Shown one piece after another: positions 44,828-56,551 of a stretch of DNA of 64,000 bases (positions within the stretch are counted from its first letter, which is position 1; each line of letters starts with the position of its first letter). The notes beneath the pieces are model-generated. The model saw only the letters and a program-made list of their open reading frames with translations. It had not been told where the DNA came from and searched no databases. Origin of the DNA: Posidonia oceanica (Eukaryota > Streptophyta > Magnoliopsida > Alismatales > Posidoniaceae); assembly GCA_037176725.1 (NCBI GenBank), contig JAZBRS010000075.1, positions 78,556,001-78,620,000 of the forward strand, given 5' to 3'. Made by a program: the position numbers and the translations under genes.

Positions 44828-44888
44828 CCCTTTCCGATCAATCAATCAATCAATCAATCAATCAATTAATCAATCAGTCAAGCAATCA

Positions 44889-45845
44889 ATCACTGCTCTT
44901 TCCGGTTGATAGGACCGTAAACTATCATTCTCTGGCTGATGATCCAAAACTCATCCTGGGCTGATATCCAAAACTATCCCGCAGTTGTGTTATACGGCTG
45001 ACATCCAGTAACTGTCACTCGTAATTGCCCCTTTCCGGTTGATAGGACCGTAAACTATCATTCTTTGACTGATGATCCAAAACTCATCCTGAGCTGATAT
45101 CCAAAACTATCACTGGCAATTACGTTATACGGCTGATATCCAGTAACTATCCCGTGCAATTGCTCTTTCCGGTTGATAGGACCGTAAACTATCATTCTCT
45201 GGCTGATGATCCAAAACTCATCCTAGGCTGATATCCAAAACTATCACTCGCAATTGCATTATACGGCTGATATCCAGTAACTATCACTTGCAAACACCCT
45301 TTCCGGTTGATAGGACCGTAAACTATCATTCTCTGGCTGATGATCCAAAACTCATCCTAGGCTGATATCCAAAACTATCATGGGTTTGCGTTATACGGCT
45401 GATATCCAGTAACTATCCCTGATAATTGCACCTTCCGGTTGATAGGACCGTAAACTATCATTCTTTGGCTGATGATCCAAAACTCATCATGGGCTAATAT
45501 CCAAAACTATCACTTGCAATTATGTTATACGGCTGATATCCAGTAACTATCACTCATGGTTTGCCCTTTCCGGTTGATAGGACCGTAAATTATCACTTCT
45601 GGCTGATGATCCAAAACTCATCCTGGACTGATATCCAAAACTATCACCTACAACCATGTTATACGGCTGATATCCAGTAACTATCACTCACAACTGCACC
45701 TTCCGGTTGATAGGACCGTAAACTATCGCTTCCGGTTGATAGGACCGTAAACTATCGCTTCCGGTTGATAGGACCGTAAACTATCACTCTCGGCTGATGA
45801 TCCGAAACTCATCCCCCCCGGCCGATAAGTCCGATAACTTATCAC
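44889..45845 (+). repeat. Module array 2: composite 134-bp repeat of four dyad types
   Basis: Six composite units of about 134 bp contain four dyads in fixed order: TGATAG-(9)-CTATCA, GATGA-(8)-TCATC, TGATA-(8)-TATCA and TGATA-(9)-TATCA. The first type starts CCGGTTGATAGGACCG and is repeated three times in a row at 45705-45780, where the composite order breaks down. The loops share a CC near the 5' side (GACCGTAAA, TCCAAAAC, TCCAGTAAC). Confidence 0.9.
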
Positions 45846-46403
45846 CTCCTTCGCGCGACTTCGTTCCGAAAGACGGAGCCCCGCATCCCTCCGCGTCAGG
45901 AGAGGGTCCCCCTCTCCCGTCACACCTCTGTAGTTTTGGTTACCCCTTTTCTGCGCGGCTCCAGCCACCTTGCTTGCTTGCTCCCTCGAGCGAGAACAAG
46001 CTGCCTTTTTTTCCTCCTTGCTGCGCAGGTTTGGACTTACCACCAAGTTCCGCGTCACGCTGCAACTCCCCCTTCAGCATCCTGTTGCATCAACACTTCA
46101 GTCGCATAACATCGCAAGCTAGTCTAAGCATCATCAGCATCATCAGCATCATCCGCGTTGTATCGGCTTCCCCATCTGTACTAACTCCTGCACTAACTTT
46201 TGCAATGCATCCGCATTAGCATGCAATGCATACATTGCATTCCATCCATCTGCACCTGCACTTTGCATTGCGGCAACGATCTACGACGTTCGGTGCATCC
46301 GCCGAATAAGTGGCTCACGCCGACAGTAATCCTCTGCTCCCGTCGGTCAGATGAGGTGTCTCGTCAACCCTGAGCAGCGGCCTCGCTTCGCTTGACCTCG
46401 CTC
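45846..46403 (+). other. End of the 3' UTR before the polypurine tract
   Basis: GC-richer, no coding sequence recognised. Contains a CATCAGCATCATCAGCATCA run at about 46130. Confidence 0.4.
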
Positions 46404-46416
46404 AGGGAGGGGCATC
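46404..46416 (+). other. Polypurine tract of the giant element
   Basis: AGGGAGGGGCATC directly precedes the TGTTGACA start of the 3' LTR. Nine of the first nine bases are purines. It would prime plus-strand DNA synthesis. The CATC between the purines and the LTR is slightly unusual but short. Confidence 0.7.
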
Positions 46417-49400
46417 TGTTGACACCCCATTTTGACAGGCTGAATCGATTGGAATCTTCTGGTGGCTTCTGAACCCAAACCTAGGTCCAAACCTACACCT
46501 TTCCTTTCTTCTTTCCCCTCAAAACAAGCCCAAACTCAACCCAGGATTACACCCCTTTCCCAAATCCAAAAACTACCCAAAAACCATGGAAAAACTCACC
46601 CTTCTTAACTTAGCAAACCCACCAAAGAGTCCTCAAAATTTCAAACCAAAACCACTCCCAAAAATCCTAGAAAACTTAGGCAAAACTACCCTTTTCCTAC
46701 ACCTCAAAACCCTTCAAAAACTTTCTCAAAACCAAACCGAAATCCTGAGACCAAGACTAGAGACCCTAGACTACACACCCACCAAAATTCACCCATTTTC
46801 AAAACCTCTAAACCCTCCTTTTACCCAAATTATCCTTTTCTCTCTCCTAGATTATTCTTTTCTCTCTCCTCTCTCTCTCCTGATTATCCTCCTTCTTTTC
46901 ACCTCCTTTTCTCCCTCTTTTTCGTCTGGCTGTGGGCCCCCCTTGTGCTCCTGTCTGTTCTCAATCTTATTCCTATTTTTATCTTATTTTTACCATTTTC
47001 TTTGATTTTCAAAAAATTATTTTCCTTCAACTCCTCTCTTTCCTATTTATTCCTCCATTTCTCCCTTTTCCTCTCCTTTCTAATTTCCTCTTCTCTTCTC
47101 TTACTAAACGCCTAAAAATCCTTGAAAAGCCTTCAAAATTCTGAAACAAAAGGAAAACAAACCAAAACCCTAAGAAAAATAATTAAAAAACATTAAACAA
47201 ACAATTAAGAATCTAAACCTAACTAAATCTAGCCAAAATGGGAAACCAAGAATGCCACCTAAAAAATACAAGACAAACAAAAGAAAAATGTTATAAAATC
47301 AAGTAAAAAACCAAAATATAATCAAAACAAGCCAAAAGTAAAAACCTCATTAAAAATAATCAAAAACAAATCCTACAAAAGAAGAAAACAATTAAAGAAT
47401 ACTAAGACAAGTAATTAAAACAAATCTTAACTTAACAAATCTAAAAGAAACAATTAAAACCTAATGCAAGCCTAAAAAAATTTTAATTAGAAAAGGAAAA
47501 AAGAGGAAAAGCTTAACAAGAGAAAACTTAACTAAAAATATTAAAAGGATTTAACAAACAAAATCAAAAGCAATTTAAAAAACTTAAGGAAAAATCCAAA
47601 AAAACTAAAAAACTAAAACTCCTCCTAACTAATTAAAAACAACCCATTAAAAAGCCTAATTAAAAATCCCAACACTCAATTAAAAACTTAACAAGGAGAA
47701 CTTAACTAAAAAACAATTAAAAAATGTAGCAAACATTTAAACCAAATCAAAAACAATTTAAAGAAAACTCAAATCCTAAAAGCTTAAATGAAAACTAAAA
47801 ATCCTTCTAACCCTAATTAACTTAAAAATAATCTTTAAAAACCTAATTAAAACATCCTAACTTAAAAAACAACCACTCTAAATTGTTTTCAAAACTTTTC
47901 ATCCTTTTTCTATTTTTATTTTTATTTTTTTTCTTTTTCTCCCCTTCCTTCCCCTTCTTTCTTTCTTCTTCCCTTTTTTTCTTTTCCATTTTTTTTTTCT
48001 GATCCGGCCCAAGCCCTTCCCTCCTTCCTTTCCTTTCTTTTTTTTTAATTTGTTTCTCCCGCGCACAGGCCCGGCCCACGGCCGACTTCTCCTCCTCTTC
48101 CCTCCTTCTTCCTCTCCCTTCCTCTGCTGGTTTTTTTTTCTTCTTTTTTCTGCAGCAACCACCTTCACCAATCGACACATCACCGTCCTCACACCTGCTG
48201 TCCTTGCGCGCCCGCATGCCCTCTGCATCAGGCCGGACCGACGTGCGCCGCCCTCCTCCCGTGCACCTGCAACCTCCTGCCACCACCATTCCGGCAATTA
48301 ATTGCCGCCAAACCCGCAGACAAAAACCTAGTAGAAACCAGTAGCTCCAACACCAGAGAAGATCAACACTTCACTGCCCTGCACCTCGACCCTCTTCCTT
48401 GTGTAATCCCCAGCCGGAGAACCCAAGATTGGACCTCCTTTCTCTGCCAGAAAAACCAGCATTTCCTCCTCTTGAGCCCACTGCAAACCAGAACCTCGAA
48501 CGCCTCCGAAATCTCTCCCATTGCATTCCCCAAACTCCACCAGAATCCCAGCATCACAGCCCTCCACTCCACTCTCCAATTCCACCCAGCATTCCTCCCC
48601 CGAACACCCTGAAACAACAACAGCAACCCAACACCACTTCTTCAAAAAATTCTCGACACTGCAACCTACTAAACCTTCCCAAATTGCCCCACCAAACTCG
48701 CCTGAACACCATCTCCTAAACCCACCAGAGCTTCAGCTCCAAGCTTCACCACAGCCGGAGACCTACACTACAACACCTACACCCTTCTCTGCCAGAAAAT
48801 CACCCGATAACCCAACCTTCCTCCCCAGGTCTCCACCAGCCTTCCTGAGCACCCGAACACACTCACCTACCCTCCAGCAAGTCGCCGGTACCCTCCGACT
48901 GATCCAGAAGGCAGCAGACAGTCACCCCCACCTCAGACGACCAGCAGTCCACCCAAAACTTCGAATCTTCGCTCCGGTCCGCAGAGCTTCACTCCGAGCA
49001 TCCAGGAAGCTCCGGAGTGCATCACTGATCCGATCCCGACCTTCCCGAGCAGTCGACGACGTCTGCACCAGCCGGACGATCTCCGCCGGCGACCACTGAA
49101 GCATCGGACGTCAGGGGGACACTCCGGACTACAAAACAGGTATTCCTCTGCACCTTTAGCTTAGTTTTTCTCCGTTCTTGCTTCCTAGCCCCTTAGACTA
49201 GGGTTCCAGTGCCTCCCTCTCCGAGTCAACGCCGCTGGCAACTCCTTCTTCTCCGGCGAGCTCTGAGCTCGGATCGCCGTTCTAGCTGCAGAACGCCTTG
49301 TCGATCATCGTCCTAGGTCCGCACGACCTCCAGGAACTCTCCGATGGCCTCAGAATGCCACGACGACGCCCCGATCACCCGGTCTGCCTCCGGACACTCT

Positions 49401-52324
49401 GCGGACCTCCGTCGTCGTCTCCGATCATCTCCAGGCTCCGACATGGCCCTCCGACGCCTCCCAGACCTTCGTCTACCTTCGGTGAGGTTCGCCGCCGCAC
49501 CAGCGCGTCCCCAGCAGCCCCTGTTCCTCCCCTCCGGCCACTGGTAGCGATCTGCTACAGTGGCCATTTTGCCTGTGATGTTACTGTAGCTTTATTTTCC
49601 TTAGCTAGCTATTTTACCACTAAATTGCATTTTTAGCTCCTGTTTCTAATTTATTACATTCAGGTCCTGCCCCTGTTGAAAAGTCATTTAATTTCGTATG
49701 TTAATCTTATAAAATTGCATGAAAAACTTAAAAAATCAATTAATTGCATGTTAGTCCTGGCACAGTGTTTCTCTTCAGTGTTTTCTTTAAGTTCCAGTCC
49801 TCTAGTTTCCTACTATTGCATGTTAGTCCTCCTGATATTAATCTGATTTAATGCACATATTTTACCTTAGTATATTGCATTTCTAGTCCTTGTTAGTTTT
49901 CTTATTTGCACTTTAGTCCTCTAATATGTTAACTTAGGTATTTATTTTTTAATTTTCCATACTGCATTGCATTATTTCCCTCATATAATCTGATTTTTGC
50001 ATATAGGTCTTTCCTCATGCACAGTATGTATTTAAATGCATATTTTGCTTATAAAATTACATTTTAGACCCTGCATATTTGAAAAATTGCATATAAGTCC
50101 CCTGTTTGCATTCCCAGACCACTCAGACCCCTGTTTTGCCGGAAAAATTGCATTTTAGACCCTGTTGATTTCAAAATTGCATGTCGATTTACCATTCGAT
50201 TTCAAAACTTGTCCTGATGCATGGCTACCTTGAAAATTTGCATTTTGAATCCTGCATTTTGTAAAATTGCATTCAGACCCCCATCTTTTCAAAATTGCAT
50301 GTAAGTCCCCGTTTTTCTGAAAAATCATCCCTAAGTCTTTTCTTGCATTCTGCATGCATTGCATTCATGCATTCTTGCATCTGGCATCTCTCACACACAC
50401 CTGAGCATTCTTAGCTCCCGTTTACACGGGAGGACCTGTTTTGCACACCCCTTAGGCCCCTTTTACACTTAGATCTTATCTTCTCCCCTGTTCTGGCCTC
50501 CTGCCTTGAAGTCTGGATATCTTCAGATCCGGCCGTTGGATCTTCTCAACTAAGCTACCTGGGCGACCCCGGCGGAGCGTTTTTCAGCATGGACCAATTA
50601 GATTTCAGATCAGGCATCAGATTTCCAAGGTAAGTCCTCTTGAACTTCGGCAGCATCTTCTGCATATCATTCGCATTGCATGGCTTTTACACATTCTTTT
50701 TTGTTTTGTTTCTTACACCGTTTTGCGTGCCGCTTTGCTTCTTGCACCGTTTTACGTGCCGCTTTGTTTTCTTGCACCGTTTTGCATGCCCGCCTTGTTT
50801 CTCACACCGTTTTGCGTACCGACTTTGTTTCTTGCACCGTTTTGCGTGCCACTTTGCTTCTCACACCGTTTTGCGTGCCGTTTTGTTTTCTTGCACCGTT
50901 TTGCGTGCCGGTCTTTGTTTCTTGCACCGTTTTGCGTGCCGTTTTCTTTCTTGCACCGTTTTGCGTACTCGACTTTGTTTCTTGCACCGTTTTGCGTGCC
51001 GCTTTGTTTCTTGCATCATTTTGCGTGCTACTTTGTTTTCTTGCATCGTTTTGCGTGTCCAGCTTTGTTTCTTGCACCGTTTTGCGTGCCACTTCGTTTC
51101 TTGCATCGTTTTGCGTGCCCAGCTTTGTTTCTTGCACCGTTTTGCATGCCGACTTTGTTTCTCGCACCGTTTTGCGTGCCAGCTTTGTTTCTTACACCGT
51201 TTTGCGTGCCAGCTTTGTTTCTCGCACCGTTTCGCGTGTCGACTTTGTTTCTTGCACCGTTTTGCGTGCCGACTTAGTTTCTTGCACCGTTTTGCGTGCC
51301 GACTTTGTTTCTCGCACTTTTTTAATTCTCGCTTTGTTTCTTGCACCGTTTTGCGTGTCGGCTTTGTTTCTTGCATCGTTTTGCGTGCCATCTTTGTTTC
51401 TTGCACCGTTTTGCGTGCCTCGCTTGTTTCTTGCACCGTTTTGCGTGCCTCGCTTGTTTCTTGCACCGTTTTGCATGCCAACTTTGTTTTTCGCACTGTT
51501 TTATGTTCTTGCTTTGTTTCTCCCACTGTTTTACTTTCTTGCTTCATTTCTCGCATCATTTTGCGTGTCGACCTCGTTTCTTGTATTGTTTTGCGTATCG
51601 GCTTCGCCTCTCGCCCTGTTTTGCGTGTTTTTCGTTGCTTCCTCTTGCATGTCGTCCGCATTGCCTGTTTTCACCGTTGTCTTGTTTTATCGCCTGCATT
51701 TGCATTAGGACAGTGATGCTTACTGCCTGGAGTTCTCACGAGCCAGGTTTCGCTCGGTTCGGAACACAGACAGCGTTGCTGAGCGCTTAAGCTGCACGTT
51801 TACTTTCTTGCATAGCATTCCCTCACTTAGAGCACACCTTTGAGCATTTAGATAGGCATTCATTGGCACTTAGGCATTCAAATCTGCATTTCCCTGCGTA
51901 TGCGAGCGTAAGCCTAGAAAGACCGATTCTCGGGCGTGTCGGGGGTGCCTAACACCTTCCCCGCACGTAACAGGAGTTCTTGCCCTCTCTCTTGGCCCGC
52001 AACGACCATATTGCCCTTATCCTAGGCACGAGTCACATCATTTGCATCTCATTTCTTCTGCATTGCCTTGCATTGCATCTTTTGCTTGGTTTTGCTTGAT
52101 TATTCACGCATTTCCCCGATTTTCGTTGTCTCCCGATCTAATAGACTTGGTGGCGACTCCGATTTTGTATTATCTTCTTCTTTTCTTCCTCTTTTTCCTT
52201 TTTTAAATGTTTTCGAGTTAAGTCTTCCTTCTCGGACATAGCCGCTAATAGTAAGCCTGATTCTGATCGGTGCACGCGAGCTTTTGCAGTGTGCATGGAC
52301 GATCTGAACACTGAGATTACTACA
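46417..52324 (+). repeat. 3' LTR of the giant element (5908 bp)
   Basis: Co-linear with the 5' LTR from TGTTGACACCCC to GAGATTACTACA, preceded by the polypurine tract. It is 166 bp longer, mainly because its 30-bp array (50685-51640) holds about six more units. Most substitutions seen against the 5' LTR are C/T or G/A. Confidence 0.95.
50685..51640 (+). repeat. 30-bp tandem array in the 3' LTR
   Basis: Same unit as at 29594-30360 but about 190 bp longer, roughly 31 units. Since two LTRs are identical at insertion, the difference shows array expansion or contraction after insertion. Open frames up to 358 codons here are artefacts. Confidence 0.9.
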
Positions 52325-52329
52325 ACACC
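52325..52329. repeat. Target site duplication, right copy (ACACC)
   Basis: Matches 25316-25320 exactly and fixes the right end of the giant element at 52324. Confidence 0.9.
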
Positions 52330-53279
52330 AAAAACCAACTCAAATCTAGCCAAAACCACACCCAAAACATCAATCCTGTGATAAATAAAATGCCAATATA
52401 CTCTTATACTAGCAAAAACAGGCCAAAAATCACATTAGAAGTGTTGGATGCTGCCAGTCCAACATCCAACATTGGACGTTGATATACCCAACATCCATCA
52501 CCACAATCAGTGCTAGTGAGCTCGAACTTAGTGCACTACACAATCACACCATCTATTCGAAATCAATACACATCAGAAACAAATCAACAACCCCTAAAAA
52601 AACCAAACTTTACAGGAAAAAAAACCACCTTTTCCCAAATACCCAACAAAGAGGGATTTTGGGTGGTTGCAGGCGTTAGATGGTGTTACAACAAAAAAAA
52701 AAACCACCTTCGTCCTTGTCCTCCTCTTCCTCCTCCTCCTCATCCAATCCAGTGTTAGACGGTGGTCGGCCAAAGAGGGATTTCAGGTGGCTACTGGTGA
52801 TAGCCTCAGAGAAGGATGAGAAGACAAAGAAGAAGATATCTCGCCAACCTGTCCCTATCCCTGTCCTCTTCTCCCTCCTTGTCGTTTGATCCAACGTCAT
52901 AGGGATTTGGAGTAGCTGCTGCTATTGGCGGTAGCCTCAGAGAAGGACGAGAAGACGAAGAAGAAGAGATCTCCCTAACCCCTCCTCGTCCCCATCCCCA
53001 TCCTCATCTTCTCCCTTCGTGTAGAAGGCATGGACGAAGTGTGTAGAAGGCCGGTGTTTTTATCGTTTTGTGGGGGACACGGGGATGGCGAGGAGTGGCG
53101 TCGGCATGGTCAATGTTGACCCAAGAGAGGAGAAGGAGAGGCGGGGTGAGGGGAGAAGGAGGCGGAAGAGGAAAAAGAAGGAAAGAAAGGAAAAGAGAGA
53201 AGAAAAACATGGCCCATGTCGTTTTACGGCGCACAGCCTTTATAATATATAAAGATTGTTCATAGCTCCATTCTCTTCT
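52330..53279. other. Right flank of the giant element, with a 131-bp tandem duplication
   Basis: No gene. CCAACATCCAACATTGGACG-type short repeats occur at about 52460. AGCCTCAGAGAAGGATGAGA at 52802 recurs as AGCCTCAGAGAAGGACGAGA at 52933, 131 bp on, followed in both by AAGAAGAAGA and a C/T-rich tail. Low-complexity frames over it are not genes. Confidence 0.5.
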
Positions 53280-53939
53280 TTTAAATATCGGACCTTGTTC
53301 AAATATATAAAATCATACATAGATCATCTCAACCTTCAATGATGGAACTTATGTATTATCTCCTTTCTTTTACGATATCATCCAATAATTGAGAAGAGTT
53401 GTGTATGATTATATGTTAGATTATATGATACACATAACTTTTCCTTTAGATACCATAGAGAACCAAGTTCACGCTCTCCTTTTCATGCATTGAGAAACTT
53501 TGGACCAGTATCCCAAACGAGCCCATAAAAAAAGGTTGACTACTAAGCGGGGTGAAAAGGAGACCTCTCACAAAATAGTGGCTCATAAAACCATGAAAAT
53601 TTGAGGAATCATGTATCTAAAGGAATCCTTACAAAATGGTCGATTGCTAGGGCTTGAAAAGGATATTGATCTATCACAAAGCAGTGCTACCAGTAGAATC
53701 TACAAGGATTTAAGGTATCATGTATCTGTTATAGATATCGAGCAAGCCAAAACACTGATACAAAGAATATGGAGATCCATGTGGTTCATCCAAAGAATTA
53801 CTTTCATGACAAAGGTAGATCGTTTTTCACTGTATGAAAGAATACAGGTATAAAATAATAAAATAAAATACTCTAACACTAGAAAAATGAAGTATATATA
53901 AAGTCCTATATAGGGTTGTGTAACCAATTCTTCGTTGTG
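53280..53939. other. Gene-free AT-rich stretch
   Basis: No supported feature. An 80-codon plus-strand frame at 53611-53853 matches nothing I recognise. Confidence 0.35.
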
Positions 53940-54290
53940 GTCTCTGGTTTTAAGGGGATCCAGAAGAATTGTGTAATCAAAATTTGTAGTAAGGTGCCTC
54001 TTTAGTTTCTTAGTGTCTGACTCTTGTCTCGAGTTACAATGAACATGTCATCTACATACAAAATCAAGGAGATGAATGGCTCATCATTCAACTTATTGCG
54101 TTACACACAACAACCATATGAATTCCTATTATAGTCATATTCCATCGTGAAAACTATCATGCCTTTGGTGACTCTACAGAGGTCTTTGGTGACAAACAGA
54201 TAAATTAGGATTCAAAGCATTAACAATATAAGAGCAGTAACCTTCTTGGTCGACCATATGCATTTGGCCTAAGTTTATCTTCTGATTCTA
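53940..54290 (-). pseudogene. Ty1/copia reverse transcriptase scrap
   Basis: Read on the minus strand, EYDYNRNSYGCCV, then DEPFISLILYVDDMFIVTRD, followed by KSQTL. This is the copia RT core with YVDDM at about 54044-54058 and the usual preceding Y-D-C segment. A stop interrupts the frame just before it. No other copia domain is near, so only about 300 bp survive. Confidence 0.7.
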
Positions 54291-55939
54291 AAAAAAAAAA
54301 AAAAAAAGTGTCTACGGTAGACACCAGGGCACCAAAGATTTTTGTTGGTATCGACAAAAACTTTTAATATTGACTATTTATTCAAATATATGGATGATAG
54401 AATTAATAATTAGAAATAAATTGATAGTTACATCTTTATAAAACAACATCATAGGTACTTTAGATTTCCTATGGAAAATGTACCGCATGAGGGACAAGAT
54501 TTCAGGCCTACATAAGTGCTGATTACTCGTAGATGTGGGTTTTAACAATGTGGATGTGCCCCCACATCCATTAATAATTGAGCTAATTAAGTCAACCAAC
54601 GTCCATGCAGGTGTGTCTCTCTGTCTTCGTATGTTTGGTCTTAGTTAGGAACCGTTCAATTTTACATTAAAGTACACTCTACAAGTGAGATATAGTCACC
54701 AATCTCAAATTTTCCATCTACTACTAGAGAAACATGATTTTATTAGAACATCTCGCGAGCATTAGTAAGGAATAATCTTCGCAAAGTTTTGAAGTCACAA
54801 CGACCTTCATGTTGAGTTGCTAAGGATAATAGAGTATAGTTTAAATAAAATTGTAAATAAGATGTCCTTTAAATTAATAACGTACGTTTCAATTGTTACA
54901 GACCACTCAACTATGTAGAGAACCTACGGTGGCAGAGTGATGAACTTCATCCCACACTAGTAGAGCAGAGCAAGTGTGGTCAACTCCTGTTGTGAAAGAT
55001 GTACTTGTAAGTAATTATCATAGAATTAAATTTTCTTTAATAATATATACTTCTATTTCATCATCTCTAACTAATTTCTTGTGTTTATTTTTACAGGATA
55101 GGTATACTGAACTGTACCAAGAAAAATATGGGAAACGACAATCTTGGTGAACACCTAGCGCTTGACAAGAAACTTTGGAAGGAAGTTTCAAAGGAAAGGA
55201 ACATGAATCATTCATCAAAAAAGTAAGGTCTGAGTGGTTTTCATCCATTCTACTCAGAAGAGTCTACTATTGGTTCTTCTGTGGCTTCTACTGCGCATTA
55301 TGAATGTTCGACTCAGGCTTCTACCTCACTTGATCGAGATTTTTTTTTATTCCTAGTTGTCAGAGATGGCAACTTCAATACGTTCAGATATAAGGTAGGA
55401 AATAAGACATGAAATAAGGGGTGAAATACATGCTTTGGAGAACCGACTTGTAAAGTAATGTTTTATATAGTTTTAAAATTTTCGATATGCATTTATCATG
55501 TTAAATTTAACCTTATAATATAATGATCATCCATCATAATATATTCTAAGTTTGTTTTTTATGATCAGAAGATATGAGGACGAGCAGGATGTCGATTTGT
55601 TGAGTGATGATGACAAGCATTACGAGGAGTATACATGTGACCTTCGTTTCATCTATGAACATTCCTCAAAAGGTAAAAGAAAGTAAGTTGGTAAAAGAAG
55701 TAGATGACTTGTATTATACATTTGTATGATTGGATATGTAAAACCATTTCAATGTTGTATTATATTCACTGTTGTAAACAAATACAGATGTAAAACCATT
55801 TCATATAATATTAATTGGTACATTTTTTATAAAATGTGTGGATGTGTAATGTATGTGTGATTTAGTATATTTGTGAAAATATTTGAATGTGATTTTAGTA
55901 ATTATATTCTGGTAATTTCAATCATTGATAATACTGATT
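54291..55939. other. Stretch left of the CACTA end, probably partly its interior
   Basis: An A run lies at 54292-54307. Between about 55090 and 55690 are short frames (RYTELYQEKYGKRQ, KLWKEVSKE) that recall the C-terminal region of plant CACTA-associated proteins, but similarity is too weak for a gene call. No left terminus was found. Confidence 0.3.
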
Positions 55940-56395
55940 TATTTATTTTCGATTGTCCAAAAATAACGAGGACATGGCGATGACTTTTCCTCACATTGTT
56001 CTCGGTAATCTAGTTATCTGTCCTAGAAATAACAAGGACATTGCGAGGCAAAGTCCTCGCCATGTCCTCGCCAATCTCGTTGTCTGTTGGAAACTTAATG
56101 AGGACTTTTCCTCGTAATGTCCTCGTTATTTTTGGGATGATGACTATATTTTTACAACTTTAGCTAGCACTTGGCGAACATTTTGTGTGGATATATTGAG
56201 GACATTATGAGGACATGTCGCAATCTAGTTCACGAGTACATTACGAGGAAATCTCCTTATAATATTGATTTAATGACAATAGGTATTGCAAGGATAGGAT
56301 TTCCTCGCTAAAGCCTTTAGCTAGGAAGTCACGAGGATTTTGTGAGGACTTTGCAAGGACATATGTCCTCACAAAATGCTATTTTTCTTGTAGTG
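55940..56395 (-). mobile_element. Right terminus of a CACTA (En/Spm-like) transposon
   Basis: The end reads CTATTTTTCTTGTAGTG (56379-56395), which in reverse is CACTACAAGAAAAATAG, a standard plant CACTA terminus. The preceding 430 bp carry at least a dozen GAGGAC/GTCCTC words in both orientations, the subterminal repeats typical of this superfamily. A matching left end was not found; CACTAG at 53877 was considered and rejected. Confidence 0.75.
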
Positions 56396-56551
56396 TTATC
56401 CTTAGGAGCTCCCTCCTAAGGTTCCCTCTCCTCTGCCACGACAAGGATCTCTTCCTCGCCTCCCCTCCCTCCCCTCCTGCATGCCCCCACCTCTCTCAGT
56501 TCCCTTTCCTTTGCTCCCATTTTCCTATCCTTTACTCCCTCTTCCTCCATC

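Larger units (their letters stand above)
25321..52324 (+). mobile_element. Complete giant Tat/Ogre-type Ty3/gypsy retrotransposon
   Basis: The element is 27,004 bp. Its order is 5' LTR (25321-31062), tRNA-Arg primer site (31064), gag (32394-35438), protease (from 35439), RT with two RNase H domains and integrase (to 41167), accessory ORF (42525-43718), dyad-module array (44182-45845), polypurine tract (46404-46416) and 3' LTR (46417-52324). The termini are TGTTGACA and TACTACA. The duplicated target ACACC lies at 25316-25320 and 52325-52329, so both LTRs belong to one insertion. The 5-kb-plus LTRs, large size, second RNase H and repeat-rich 3' UTR place it in the Tat lineage near Ogre. All coding frames carry stops or frameshifts, so this copy is non-autonomous now. 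The LTRs differ by 8 substitutions in the first 226 bp, so the insertion is not very recent. Confidence 0.93.

Noticed and set aside
53877..53892. CACTAGAAAAATGAAG as a left CACTA terminus
   Set aside because: It departs from the right end after five bases, lacks GAGGAC subterminal repeats, and its flanking TAA does not match TTA at the right end.
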